Origin: Gyrodactylus bullatarudis
Lineage: Eukaryota > Platyhelminthes > Monogenea > Gyrodactylidea > Gyrodactylidae
Direction of reading: 5' to 3'
NCBI GenBank assembly: GCA_012064415.1
Contig: SSNU01000089.1
Location: forward strand, 1 to 50,033
Length of the DNA: 50,033 nt
Shown here: positions 29,932 through 42,176 of the stretch, piece by piece
Numbering within the stretch: the first letter of the stretch is position 1
Layout of the letters: each line of letters starts with the position of its first letter
The notes under the pieces: model-generated
Told to the model about the DNA's origin: nothing
Database searches by the model: none
What the model saw: only the letters and a program-made list of their open reading frames with translations
Program-made: the position numbers and the translations under genes

Positions 29932-30735
29932 TTCACGAAGTGCTTCTCAGACCTCTTACTTCAAAATATGCAATCAAAATTCATCAGAGACTAATAAAAA
30001 TATTTCTCAATAGAGGAGATCCTCAAATTCTTCAATCTGACAACAGGCGAAAATTCAGAAACTTCCTTATTTTAAGTCTCATCAAATATTGACCAGAAAT
30101 GAAATTTTGTCATGGTAAACCTCGTTATCCCCAAAGTCAAGCCTCAGTAGAAAAGGCTAATAGTGAAATCAGGACGATGTTTGGGAATGGACCGAAGATA
30201 ACAATACAACATCATGGGCTTCAGGACTTCCATTTGTATAATTCATGGTAAATGTTTCGTACCATTCAACAATAAAAATAAGTCCCTATAAGGCTGTTTT
30301 TGGAACTGATCCAAAAGCCCTTAACAATGAAAAGCAAGTTCACAAATTTCTAAAATATTCAAAATTGATCATATCAATTTTATATCAAGATTTGACCGAA
30401 GAAGAAATTATTTTGTAAGCAAATATTGAGGTCTCAAGTGACGAGGAAGCTGATTGTAAGTGAAGTTTAACTCAATCCATTTTATTTCTCCTAAACTTCT
30501 GTCTTTGTTGAAATTCTAGATATAGACTCTGATACATGAAAATATGGTTTAGACCGAGCGATCTGCCAAATCATTTGAAGTTGGAACAAATGTCACCATC
30601 AAAATCCCTGAATTTGATAAAGACAAATTGGACAATTCAAATCTTATCGGTGTGATATTGAAACGTGATAACATGTATGAGATAGGAGTCAACGATAGAA
30701 AGCTTGCTAGTTATTACCATTTTATAGCTTCTCCC
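29932..30735 (+). pseudogene. KRBA2-like integrase (DDE/rve) remnant
   Basis: The reading frame has PLTSKYAIKIHQRLIKIF, ILQSDNRRKFRNFLI (second catalytic Asp), GKPRYPQSQASVEKANSEI (catalytic Glu), and SWASGLPFV with YHSTIKISPYKAVFGTDPK. It ends with a C-terminal domain VGTNVTIKIPEFDKDK...NLIGVIL...MYEIGVNDRKLASYYHF. This order matches the integrase-like proteins often annotated as KRBA2-like, which derive from retroelement or Ginger-type integrases. Several in-frame stops and a frameshift are present, and the N-terminal HHCC and first Asp are missing. A lineage C PLE fragment begins within about 25 nt of its end. Confidence 0.7.
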
Positions 30736-30756
30736 CTAAAGAAGACTAGAAAAGCA

Positions 30757-31060
30757 TAGTGAGAAATGAATTCTTGAACATTGAAAGACTAGTCTCGGCA
30801 GAAGGAGAGATGCAAACTGATGGTTGGTTACCCGGAGGCTTTTATTTACAAACATGTCCATGCTAAACCCAATCACAATAAAGCAATGAAGACAATGAAC
30901 CATTTATCTTAAACTACCTTTCAAAGGTGACCTCCAAGTCAATACTGAGTAGCAAAATAACTCAAATCATGAAACAATCGTTCCCAGGCTGAAAGCTTCG
31001 ATTCATACAGAGAACGAAACAAAAGAATGACTCAAGAAGAAAAAGAGTGTAATCTATCTT
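30757..31060 (+). pseudogene. Lineage C PLE, RT-EN connector fragment
   Basis: Nucleotides from CATAGTGAGAAATGAATTC onward match the minus-strand sequence at 16203-15980 (TATAGTGAGAAATGAATTCC). They encode NIERLVSAEGE, ...YLSKVTSKSILSSKITQIMKQ and KLRFIQRTKQKND. It lacks the 16 or so codons inserted at 15962-15993 in the other copy. Stops and frameshifts are present. Confidence 0.6.
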
Positions 31061-34000
31061 TTCTTGATGATATTTAAGGTTAGTATATGAAAACATCAGG
31101 AAAAAAATCTAAAATCAAATGAAACCATTTTCTTAGAACTGATATCTAACTCCTTTATTTTATCCACAAATCTGAATATAATAGTACTCATGTTTAGGCT
31201 GCAAAATATTTGTTAATTATTTTGCTAAATTATGTTGTGGGCAAGAGGACATTTCCAGAGTGTTTTCTGGGTGTAAAATACCTAGTATTCTCTGTAATAA
31301 TACCCTATTTAAATAAACCCATCGCTATAGAATATATTTTATGTTTCATGCCTTCCATATTTACTTAACTAATCCTGTATTTTTTTTATTTTCTTTCATC
31401 TGAAAAGAAATTCCTCTCAGCTTTGAAGTAATCCTCTGTATACCTTTCCCCTTATCAGGCTTCTTAATAAAAATGTCTTCATTTGTTTTTAATTCTTAAA
31501 GACTAAGAAGATGTTTTTTGGTAACTAAACCTGATCTTAGAGGTTTACGACCAAAACTTCAATAAATGGATAACAAATCAAATTTCAATTCGGATTCGTT
31601 CTTCAATCACTAATCACTATCGAGAACAAATGAGTACTCTTTGCTTTGCTTCAGTGCTTCATTGATTATGGTGATTGTATCGATAATTATAAACATTTGT
31701 CAAGAGAATTCGGTAAAACTCTTCATTCCTATCACAACGGGGTTTTCAATTTCACAAAGATCAAACTTACGAATGAGCAAAATGAGAAACTTTCTTATTC
31801 CAAAAAGAACAACTGAAATTGAAGATATGGCAGCATCTGAGTGTCTCATTTATGGGCTAGAGAAAATCAATCAAAGGAAAGATAGTTTCCGATACAGAGA
31901 AGTTAAAAATTGATTTGTTGATTTGATGAGTGGATTTTCGGACGTATAAGAATTCGTTATTTAATGAAAATCAAAACATCCACTGGAGAAAATTCTCTAC
32001 GTAATACGAAAATTCTTCTAATAGAAGACTTCTAAAAAGCTAATCAGACTAACATGGTGATGTTTTTTCAATTTTTTATGTATCAACAGGATAGGCTACT
32101 CGATAATAATTTCGTTATCAGGAATTTCTTCCTGCAAGAGTTGAATGATTGCTTTTCTAAGGTCAACTTTGGAACCAGCCATTAGAGAGGAGTATAGGAT
32201 AATGATGACTAAAGACTATCTCTCGATCGCATTAATTATGCAACCAATAGAATCAAAGCAAATTTTGCCTCAAGGGTGTGAAACAAAATAAAATTTTGAA
32301 CAGATTTATTGAACACAATTTTTACTCTAAGAATATTCATAGGTGTGAAAGCAGAGATTCGACATTCTAGAGGCTTGATAAATTTTCAATAAATCTGTAA
32401 AACCAGTAAACAGATTGAATAATGTTATTGTTTGTTTAAGGGGTTAAGATTGACAAGCCCATTTTTGAGGTGAAGAAAAATAAAAATTGAGAGATGAGAA
32501 TAAAAATTGAGTAAAATCATCAAAAAATTGCGCGACTTTGAGTTAAAATATTATTGTTATGTGGGCTCTTGGATAGCTAGTTTATGGTACAGATGGGATG
32601 AGAAAAATAAGATCTATCGATTAGTACTTGTTGTAATCAAATCTAAAATTTAACGAACCTTTTGATATGATATGTCTACTCATAAGTAATAAGGTAATGG
32701 TGAAATTTATTTTGAGAGTAGAAAAATAGGTGATAAAAATTGACCGGCAAATCGGAATACTGATTGTATATTAAAGAAACAATGAGATTATTCAGTTTTT
32801 AAAAGTTTTTTGAGTTTTTTTTGACGAGCAATTGATGGTTCTTTTTTATGCGCTCCGTGAAATGATTATAGACCTCAACCCAGTTCTCACTTAGAGCGAA
32901 TCATATTTTTTACATGAAAGAGGCAGATTAGTATGCCTGAAATAGGACATCATTTCGCAATAATATGGCATTATTTCTCATTATTTATATTCTCTCAACC
33001 TTTGTGAAAATTTTGAATGCAATCAAAATTTACTGCACTAATTAATATTTATTTATTCTTTAGAACGCAAGAGGGAAAGCTATTCTAGTGAGTAGAAATC
33101 CAATGAGTAATTTAATATAAAATAATGCGTAATTGTAAAATTTTAGAGAATAGGATAACTCATCGATGAAAAATATCCAGATATTGATTAAAATTTTCAC
33201 ACCCATTTTTTATTGAAAGGTCTATAAATAAAATTTGTAACACTTCACTTCGGGTACAGCAAAAAATTCTATTTAGGGAAAGGGTTTGCGTTAGCCAATG
33301 AGAATCAACCAATAACATGAGTGCCATACATTTCCCATTGAGTACTATTGTAGTCTATTCGAGTCTATGATTCTATAGTTTAAATTTTCATTGAAATTCA
33401 TGTTTCAAAAATAAGACTTTCATGCCCGAAAAAAAACATCGAATTTCTACTGATGGAAGAAACATTAATGTTGAAGGATTGCTCGAATTAATGGAGAATC
33501 TCAAATACGAAGTGACCATACTCAGACAGACTTTGTCTTCGAAATAGTTCCAGTTAATGTCTCGAGTTGCTGGTTCTGCCAGCCAAATCAATATATCAGC
33601 TTCTATATCACAGTTTCCAAGTTTTGTAATTTTTCTTTATTGAAAATAAAAAAAATTGAACAACCACCGAGATACGAATTTCTCTAAAATATTAGTGGGA
33701 GTATTAATTAAATATTTCAAAAACGCAACTTTCAAGCATCTTAGTAGACTTAAATTAGCTTCGGTATGATTAAAGCTCTTTGCAACAGTATATTGAGTAC
33801 AAATAGCTCTTGAATAGGTTCATTTTATTGCCTCTTGATTAAAATTTAGGCAATCAGATAACCAAATGTACCAATATTAGAATTTGTTATCACAGCAACG
33901 TATTAATTAATTTAATAAATTTTTTCTTTAGAGTAAAAAAAGTAAATGTAAGTTTGAATCCTATAAGAATTTTCGATACAAAGAAAAGCAAGAATCAAAA

Positions 34001-34539
34001 AATTGTACAGTCAATTTCACACATGATGACTCGAGATAAATTAAATTTTTCACGGAGGTTTTGAATTATACCTCTCTACCCCAAAATTCCAACCAATCAG
34101 CATTGAGCACTCATTAACCAATATGGAATAAGCAGTTTTTCCCCTCATCCTCAAATCTTTAAATCTTCTTAAAATTAACATACTTGAACTAGGTTTTGCT
34201 CATTATACATCATTTCTCCTCTTTTCAATGCACTAACAAACAATTATCTAAGAGGAATAATAACAAAGATAGAAGAACTCTGTTATTTCAAATTTTTACA
34301 TTAAGAGACTTATAACATTTGATAGAGCATAAAATTTTATGCATTATTTCAAAAAATCAAATCATAATCACGAGATTTGCCAGAATAGTTCGAGAAACAA
34401 AATTTGAACCAAAAAAAACCATATTGAAAAATACATCATCATTTCGTATTCAGGGCGGGAAACCAATTTTACTCAGGAAATCATTCATTACGATATGGAT
34501 TATGATAGAAAAAGTAAGTTTAAGAAAATAACAAAACAG
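31061..34539. other. Unassigned AT-rich sequence
   Basis: No confident gene. The plus frame 31641-31913 (90 codons) begins at a non-ATG codon and shows no motif. A minus-strand peptide MAGSKVDLRKAIIQLLQEEI (32180-32100) resembles the N-terminus of Tc1/mariner proteins but stops after 28 codons. CCAAT-type boxes occur at about 33293-33313 and 34090-34115 without a downstream gene. Confidence 0.4.
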
Positions 34540-34544
34540 AAGCT

Positions 34545-34725
34545 GAGAATGCGCCAAAGCTATCAAATAAATAGCTACAGTGAAGACAAAATTACCCAAA
34601 TCCTACCTAGTCCAAGTTAGTTGGAGATTAAAGAAATAGGTGTTTCTGAACACATATAGAAAGTTTATATAGGTTAATAAGAAATTAGTCTTTCATATCT
34701 AGGCTGTCATAAACAGGTTTATTGA
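34545..34725 (-). pseudogene. Lineage B PLE, C-terminal end (left of nested insertion)
   Basis: On the minus strand the sequence matches the last part of the lineage B frame (…AACCTATATAAAC...TGTGTTCAGAAAC; compare NVYKPNMCVQKK at 40320-40273) and its 3' flank (TAGCTACAGTGAAGA; compare 45085-45110). Its upstream part is at 35185-35940, separated by a lineage C tail in the opposite orientation. Confidence 0.5.
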
Positions 34726-34737
34726 AAATTGTTAAGT

Positions 34738-35180
34738 AGTTGAATCTACGTCTCAATCGAATCAACTCCAATCCTCTGCCCCAGCAACTATTACTAAAAA
34801 GAAGAAAATTGCGAATTCAGAGAAGCCAACGAAAGTTGATAATCAAATTAACTCTCAACAATTAATTAGCACCCTGACTAAATCAAAAAATTCTAACAAT
34901 TCTACACGTGCAATAAAGAAAAAAGGTAGAAAACGTAAAAGTTTAAGTGGTAAACCGTGAAGAGGAAATAATGCCCCTGGAGATAAGCAGTGTTATCACC
35001 TCCTTCCTTCCGTTAGTGCATAATATTGATCCAACTAATCAGAGGATGACAAAGAACATTAAAATTTTACTATATATATCAAGCCGGTGTAACAGTCTGA
35101 AGAGATTCGACGAAATATAAGCTTTATTACTAAATATTCACTTGATTTCTGAATCCTCACAATGAGTTTCTCATTTTATT
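34738..35180 (+). mobile_element. Lineage C PLE 3' fragment nested in a lineage B PLE
   Basis: The plus frame VDNQINSQQLISTLTKSK, then KKGRKRKSLSGKP ending at a TGA near 34959, is the lineage C basic tail. It is followed after ~125 nt by the hammerhead-like motif (35083-35135) and terminal sequence to about 35180. The lineage B frame on the minus strand reads up to 35185 and resumes near 34725, so this fragment interrupts it. I could not identify target duplications. Confidence 0.6.
35083..35135 (+). ncRNA. Hammerhead-ribozyme-like motif, core intact
   Basis: GCCGG (35083-35087), CTGAAGA (35097-35103), stem/loop II GATTCGAC (35104-35111), GAAA (35112-35115), stem III region TATAAGCTTTAT with one mismatch, then U at the cleavage position (allowed, since H17 is not G). 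The GCCGG/CCGGC helix of the other copies is only partly kept. Confidence 0.5.
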
Positions 35181-35184
35181 CTGA

Positions 35185-35940
35185 ATAAATTTAAATTGAA
35201 ACCATAAGTTCTTTTTGTCTTAGATGCCTAGTAACGGCTTTTGTAGTTACTTGTCGTCCATGCATGAAGCCACTGAATCACAAAAGATTTTGTAAATTAA
35301 TAGAGTCTTCTCTTCTGGCTTTAGCAAATGTTTATGAATCAAAATAAATAATATCTGAATTTTAAATACGATAATAAATTGTTTCTAGCATTTTCGCAGC
35401 TTTTTTTGCATATAAAAAGCATATTTATGTAGAATATTTTAGAGAATATATTCGAAGAAAAATGGTATATTTTTTGATCAATCTTAAAGGTTTAGCTTCA
35501 CAAAAATTATTTTTCACCAAATTATCTGTTTTGACAACCTCATTTTTAATCTTAGACACATTCATAAACTTCGTATTCTCTATTTACTTACGTTCGGTTC
35601 GATTGAATTAAAGGTGCAATCAGCATATCAGATGTGAACATTAGTGCAAGAATTGATTGTTTTAAAATTTTTATCTAATTCTAATTTACCTATGAAGACT
35701 GCTAAAACAGAACTAAGAGCTGATCCCATAGCTATACCATCTTTCTGAATGAACACTTTGTCAGTACTAAAGACAAATTTAAAAAATCAATTACTTTGGT
35801 AACTTTAGTTGATATTAAGAATATGTGAAAGGTTCTTATATTATTTTTTATTAAAGAAAGAGACAATACAACATAATTTGGAACAAAAACTTAATTATTT
35901 AGGGCATCAAATGTAAGTTCTTTCAATTTATAAAAGTATG
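35185..35940 (-). pseudogene. Lineage B PLE, RT palm and GIY-YIG remnant
   Basis: Minus strand: sequence like CATTTTGATGCACTTAAAGA of 41148-41167 near 35930, then KVFIQKDGIAMGSALSSVLA (35765-35706; RT motif B DGIAMGS). After a deletion it resumes IHKHLLKPEEKTLLIYK (35335-35285) with a decayed YIG half, then VTRHLRQK-like sequence up to the nested insertion at 35185. Motif C is not found. Confidence 0.6.
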
Positions 35941-37747
35941 TTTCAAATATCTAGAGACCATTTTCTCCAACTATCAACGCTCCATCACTCATTTATTATC
36001 CAAAGTCTTAGAAAATATGTACTGCAGTGTATTATGATATGAAAATCTTGTTCCTGACCAAGTACCTTCAGATTATGTCCATATACAAAAACTAGAGTTT
36101 TAAATTGTAAATTGGCTTTTCTCTGCAGGTTTGAGTAGTCTTCACGCTAGTGAATAACCAGTTTAATTTCATCATAATATTAAATAACTTTATTAAGACC
36201 TTCAGCCGATGAATCCATTCTAAGTGTACAAGCTGTATATACTTGTATTTTAAAACATATAGTTGAGTTCATGCTGTTCATCTGGTTTAAGTCTGTTTGC
36301 TTGTGCAACTTAATTAACATTCTCCTTTTCCAATGCTTCAACCTTCTTGATGAATATTACAAGCGATACATCCTCTTCTATTTCAGTTAATATCGATGAA
36401 ATTTTGTGGTTATCTCAGTATTCTCATAATGATCTGTTTTCCGAAATTCTCGCAACTGAAACATAACAATGTAACATAAGTGATAATACGTGGAGATGAG
36501 TAGATATACATTTGAAGTACCCTGTTTCGTGCCCACGATGCTCGGTTAAAATTATCTGAAAAAAAAATTTGAAAATGTTGACAAATATCATTTTAGGAAA
36601 GAAAATTCAAAATTTATTGCAATAATTTCACTTTCTGAGCTTGAAATATATAACTAACGCTTAAGATAAAGATCCTATCTTTCTATAAATTAACTCAATC
36701 TTTGAGATAACTTCCAAAACAATTCCAATGGGAAATTTTTAAAACTCTCTTCCTAGGAATTTTTTATAGGGCACTTCACCTATACATTATAATATTGCAC
36801 GTGAAAAAATCGCTATGTAATATTTTACATCTGGGTTTTTTCTAATCAGATTTATTGAAAATTATTATTTTTTAAATTCTATTTACTCATGAATTAAATT
36901 ATTGGTTTGTAGTAGAGAGGTAAGTATCTTTGAAATATTATCAATACATTTCAGAACATGTATGTTTAACGGTTGAGTTTTTCTTAATCAAAAAAATTCA
37001 AATCTTTCAATAAAGTCTCGTGAGTGTTAATTTTAAAACTATTCATGAAATTTTAACAAGATGATCAAATGTTTAAATCTTATTCTGAAGAAATAACTAT
37101 TGCTGATATCACATTGGATTCAGCTTTTTGGTAGAAGCAGTTAACTTAAATCTGAGTCTATTGTTCTATTCTTCTGATTATCAGTACTTTATTATTGTAG
37201 GTCTATTCTACTGTTCTGATTTTACTAATCTGTTCGGACAATACTGATAGAGATAAAATCATGAAAATATTTAAACTATATTTTTGAACCCCCAAGTAAA
37301 CTTGTGGAGAAAATCACTGTTGTAACGTTTGTAAGGCCAATGACTGAGACTGTATGTATATTTTGTTTTCCAGTGATTCAAGAATAATTTTTATATTTAA
37401 ATGAAGTACTAGGGAGAGAATTTCTAAAGGATTCGGTAGAAGAATCCAATTTTCCCACTATATAATTCAATCGCAATTTTACAAGATATATTCTATGAAA
37501 ATTATTGGAATTTTTTAATGTGACCAATAATTAGAATTAATCATTTTGAATATTGAGGTTTCGTGAGTCATTTCGAAATAAAAAATATTTTTCAAGAATA
37601 TTTAGAAAAAACCATGTAAATATTGATTTATGGGAATGTTTTGCAAAAAAAATGATTGACTAAACTAATATGACTGGGTTTTCATTGCCTATTTTTCATT
37701 GAAAATCCAATAAATAAGTAAAAAAATATTCTATTAAAATAGAAGTG
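35941..37747. other. Unassigned AT-rich sequence
   Basis: May include decayed upstream parts of the PLE at 35185-35940, but I could not align them. No other gene or repeat recognised. Confidence 0.4.
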
Positions 37748-38220
37748 AAGGATATATATTAACACCAAATTTACATTTCTATAAGTATCATCATTAGTAC
37801 CACTTTAAAAATGATGAAAGTTTAATAATTTAATGGAAATAACTTCCAATTGTGAAAGAAATAGTAAAAGTTAAAGTTTTAAGCTAAAAAACACCAAAAC
37901 TCTCCAATAAATACCAACAAAAAAGCTCACATCGGCCAAGGTAGTTGAAATTATGGGAATAGTTTGTTTCTGAACACATATATAAGGTTTTTATTGATTG
38001 ATAAAGAATTTCACCTCTTTGTTCAACACAGAAAATTTGAAATTGAAGCTACATGTTTTTTCCAGCGTAAGACGTCCAGTAACCGCGGTATCTTAATGTA
38101 GGTGATCATTAGATATTTTAGACATTTTATTAATAGTTCTTCCTATGTACGAAGCGTCAAATCACAATAGATTCTGTAAGCTAATAGAGTTTTCTCTTCA
38201 GGCTTGAATTTTTTGAAGTT
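37748..38220 (-). pseudogene. Lineage B PLE 3' end (endonuclease end, 3' flank, terminal block)
   Basis: Minus strand from 38220: CTATTAGCTTACAGAATCTA is like the start of the GIY-YIG region, ATTAATAGTTCTTCC follows, and VASISNFLC-like sequence matches NHAASISNFSILY at 40420-40380. The 3' flank with TTTTGGTGTTTTTTAGCTT matches 45118-45135. The terminal block lies at 37748-37825 with a decayed CTAATGATGA. Many lesions. Confidence 0.6.
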
Positions 38221-38717
38221 TGGAAAAAATTTTAAATGTTCGAAAATACAACACTATTGATTTCTGTCCACTCCCTGTTTTCCCATTTTCACTGTAACAG
38301 ATACATAAAATAAAATTATTTTTGAGTAAAAATACTAAATTGAGAATAGAGTTTATTCAGATGCTAAGACATGCAGAACAAATTAGACTTCTATCTTAAC
38401 AGATAAGAAATTTATAGATAAGTCTGATTTCGATTGGATACTGAAATGAATTGATTGAACAGATCAGAGAAGATCAATATCGATTTTTATTGGGTTCTTA
38501 CTTCACCATTACCAGAAGAGTATTCATTATAACTCGAATGTAATACTAATAAATTTATTCGATGATTTAGAGAAAAAGTGAGTATATCAATGTTTTGTAA
38601 CTTTGTGCCATCAATTTTTGAACTGTAAAATTATATCTTGACTGTAGTATTATACTCTGTAACACTTGTCTAATTGGAAAACGTAAGCTGAATGATTTCC
38701 TCGAAGAGATTTTCGGG
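38221..38717. other. Unassigned AT-rich sequence
   Basis: Nothing recognised. Confidence 0.45.
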
Positions 38718-38768
38718 TTGCTCTCTTGGAGCCATGCTGGAGTTAAGAACGAACAAAATATTATTATT
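38718..38768 (-). repeat. PLE terminus fragment
   Basis: The minus-strand TGTTCGTTCTTAACTCCAGC and following bases match 8368-8400 (CGTTCATTCTTAACACTAGC) of the inverted-repeat PLE terminus. Only ~50 nt are kept. Confidence 0.45.
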
Positions 38769-38827
38769 AGTTTAATATTCACGTATACTTACAACTGAGA
38801 AACTTAATGCGTTGTCTATTTCATCTT

Positions 38828-39177
38828 CTTTTGTATATGTTGTGCGCAATTTAGAAAGTTGCACAATTCTGAAAGATTTCATTCTCTTCCTATTTTGGTT
38901 GACTAATTTAGGAAGATTATTTGTGGTATATGCTTGTTTGACCTTTGCAATACATCGAAAAACATTGTGCACACATACGTAGTATAGTAGGCTTATTTTC
39001 TCCTTCTCTCTCCGCCCCCCACTTTCATACACACATATGTAAACCTTAGAAGGAACAAATGTATAATACAAGTTTCTCTTAAGACCCCCTTTTACATGTT
39101 CATTGGTCGACCAAAATAGGAAGAGAATGAAATCTTCCAGAATTGTGCAACTTCCTAAATTTCGCACAACATATACA
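38828..39177. mobile_element. Foldback (MITE-like) element
   Basis: Arms 38828-38907 and 39096-39177 are inverted copies of about 80 bp with roughly 5 differences (outer ends TATATGTTGTGCG and CGCACAACATATA). They are separated by ~190 nt that itself contains ACACATACGT/ACACATATGT. No coding sequence belongs to it, and a 131-codon minus-strand frame across it is a by-product of the repeat. I see no certain target duplication. Confidence 0.7.
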
Positions 39178-40269
39178 TGATATTATAGTGAATTGAATTC
39201 ATTTCTCTGTGAAATACTGAAATAGATGCATTCGGTTTCATTATGATGAAAGTATTATCTACATATTTTTTATACATATCTGTATATCTATTGATGATCT
39301 GGTTCATTTGTATACCACAGCTGGTGGGCAATTTTAATATGTTAGGAACACATGGGTATTTTCCCTGTATTTCTGTGTTGCTTAGTTGAGGTTCATTTTT
39401 CGCTCCTGAGCGGGGATCTACACTTCTGGTTGTGAAAAATATCTTTTTTGATCAACATTGTTTGTATTTGGTTCACGCTAGAAGAACGTTGAATGACTTT
39501 ATTTAGGCTTTTGCAATTAAAGGAAATACTATCAACTAATGTTGAGTTTAAAGTTGACTATACATTTAGAATATATATTTTTTCGATCCAAAATCATAAT
39601 TTGAATCATTAAGGGATCTATTATTTTTACTGAAAATTTAAGCATTTTCTTCGAGTGTTTGGTAAGCTGAAAGATCAAATTGAGAATAAAGATATTGTTG
39701 GACATAAACACTGTAAAATTTATGCTAATGTTACCCATTACTTGATATAAATTTTCAAAGCAAAAAAGTTTGTATGTTTTAAAATTTCGCCTATTTAGCC
39801 TGTAAAATATTATAGTTTAATTTTTCAGAGCCGATGTTGTTAATTTAATCATTGACATACAAAAAAAAACTGTGAGATCTTCATAAACCTTTGTTTTTTC
39901 TATGGATTGTTACAAAAAGTCTAATCTACATTTTTTACAATAGATTTGAATCTTTTTTAAAAAAGTCAAAGATCTAAGAAATGAAACTTGCAACATTCTA
40001 AAATATTTATGTATTTCTTCTAGACATGTTTTTTGTTGACCACATATTATAAGATGGGGTGTCGAGATCAGAATTGTAATTTTAAAATTTCCCACTTCAC
40101 GAAAGATACAAATTCGCGTAAAAATAACTGCTAAAAAACAAGAGATATTTAAGCTTAACGATAAGCCAAATGGAATAAAATTTGATGAAGAAGAAACACA
40201 CAAAATTTTCTGGAGCATTACAAGTTTAATTTTTTTGTTCTATTCATGAGGCCAGTTTTTTTTGAAATT
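39178..40269. other. Unassigned AT-rich sequence
   Basis: Frames at 39532-39738 and 39910-40218 (minus) have no recognisable motif. Confidence 0.4.
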
Positions 40270-40503
40270 TTGTTAAGATCGCTTAACTCTTTCCAGAAAA
40301 TATTTCTTTTGAACACACATATTAGGTTTATACACGTTGATGAAAAATTTCTCCTTCACCCACACATCTATGCTGTTATCTTCTGGGTTTTTGTATAAGA
40401 TGGAAAAATTAGAAATTGAAGCAGCATGGTTTTCCTGTTTTAGATCTCTGGTCACCGCGGTGTCTTTATTGAGGTGATCATGCGATCCTGTAAATCTTTC
40501 CAA
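40270..40503 (-). pseudogene. Lineage B PLE endonuclease C-terminus, inverted at the 5' edge of another copy
   Basis: The frame HLNKDTAVTRDLKQENHAAS, then ISNFSILYKNPEDNS and NVYKPNMCVQKKYF is the C-terminal end of the lineage B GIY-YIG protein. It is nearly identical to plus-strand sequence 44885-45040. It lies head-to-head with the lineage B reverse transcriptase starting at 40504, an inverted 3' piece at the 5' edge. Such inverted/tandem partial copies are common in PLE insertions. Confidence 0.8.
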
Positions 40504-41520
40504 CCGGATCCCTGAACAAAATAACCTTCTTCGTACAATCTTATCTTCTAACTCTAAGCTCTATTACACATATGGCCAGTTGAATTTTTACCGCGAATGT
40601 CTTGAAAGGAACCAATTTCCAAGATCTTTTTGGAAGAAAGTCCCCAGAGATGTTCGTTTTCATAGAGAAGAACAAGTCATCCTCAAGGTTAGAGAAGATA
40701 TTCAGAAATTCGAAGAACGAACTCGAATTTTACTAAATTTCATTGCTAATAAGTTGGTTCTCATGGAAATCGATAATGATTTTAATGATGCTTTGCTAAG
40801 TTTCTTCGTTGAATCGGGTGAAGCTATAAGCAACCATAAATATGAACCCTTGTTCGAAGAATTTGGGAAATGCCTTTGATTTCATGAAAAAGGATTCTTC
40901 AACTTCACAGATATAGGATTATCCAAGGATAAAAAAGAAATCTTATCTCTCGGCACAAATTTTTATATTCCTAAAAAGAAAAACGAAATTAAAGATAAGG
41001 CAGCGTTTGAACGTTTAGTAAATGAACTAGGTCTAACCAATAACCGCAAGGACAATTCAAATACAGAGAAGTTTAAACTTGATCTTTTGACTATATATAG
41101 AAGTTTTGATCGTAAACCTCTAGGATCTAGTTTACTCTCTAAGAAACATTTTGATGCACTTAAAGAATTAAAATCTAATGAAACATTTTTTCCTACTAAG
41201 CCTGACAAGGGTAAAGATATAGTGATAATGTATAGAAATGATATCTTAAAACCTATACATACTTATTATGTTGTTAAAGATACTTTTGATTTTGTAGAAA
41301 AAGTGAAGGATTTAAATATAGAATCTAGAGAAATGATTTAATTAGACATTATTTCTTTATTTCCTAATGTACCCATAGAAGATACCCTTATGATAATAAA
41401 ATCTTTCATCGATGAACATGAAGGTTTTGATATGAGTACAGTTGTATCAGAAAGTAAAGTCCTGCTTAGAAAAATGACTCTGCTAAAATTTCTAAAAAAA
41501 ACCTCTCGTCTTTCTATCCA
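40504..41520 (+). pseudogene. Lineage B PLE, N-terminal region and start of RT
   Basis: Open without an ATG from about 40504 (SNRIPEQNNLLRTIL) through YTYGQLNFYRECLERNQFPR and FGKCL, then a TGA near 40877. The same frame continues FNFTDIGLSKDKKEILSLG, YIPKKKNEIKDKAAFERLV and ETFFPTKPDKGKDIVIMYRN (the PLE N-terminal RT motif). After a TAA it reads LDIISLFPNVPIEDTLMIIK, RT motif A. About 110 codons that normally lie between TKPDKG and motif A (including the GLPK.HK motif) are deleted. The reading frame decays after about 41500, where other elements intervene, and resumes at 43985. Confidence 0.85.
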
Positions 41521-42176
41521 GCATGACTGATGGTCAGCAACCTCAGAATATCTTTCAGGAAATAAGGCAACTAATGTCCCGCAAAATTTCTTTAATTTTG
41601 CTATTTGATTATCGACAACTTTTTTTTCAATTATTATATTTCATTCATTGCTCAATTCTATTAACTTTGTGATTCATCTTAGACTGAAAAAATACAAGAT
41701 AATTAAATTACAAAATACTGTCTAAAATTTACAAAAATGTAATTTACTATTACATCCTCGGAGGTGGTAAAAATTTGTATATCAATATATGATACTATCA
41801 AAATTGGATTAAATTTTTTTCTGTAAAAAAAATAGCATGTTAATATTGGTTTTTAGAGAGTTTTATTTTTAATTTTGATATTTTCCCAAAGATAAATTTT
41901 GAATAAGTAGTTTTTTATTATCGTGGATTTTAATCAATGAAATTCAAGGTCATTTCAAGGTTACAATCGAGACCATATGTCATTAAATTCTCTCTAAAAC
42001 TATTTTATATCTGCTTGGAAAAGAATACTCAACATACCTTATATATATTTGTGATCTAATATTAATGATTTTATATTCAAACCTAGTGATTTTTTTATAA
42101 ATAGACTTAAATAATAATTTTGAAATCTGTTGAATAATTTTTTTATTTACAAAAATCTATTTAATATCAAAATATT
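41521..42176. other. Unassigned AT-rich sequence inside the split PLE
   Basis: Probably the left flank of the Tc1-like insertion; no terminal repeat found. No gene recognised. Confidence 0.4.

Noticed and set aside
38772..39167. 131-codon minus-strand ORF as a real gene
   Set aside because: It lies across a foldback element; its two ends are the inverted arms read in opposite senses, so the open frame is incidental.
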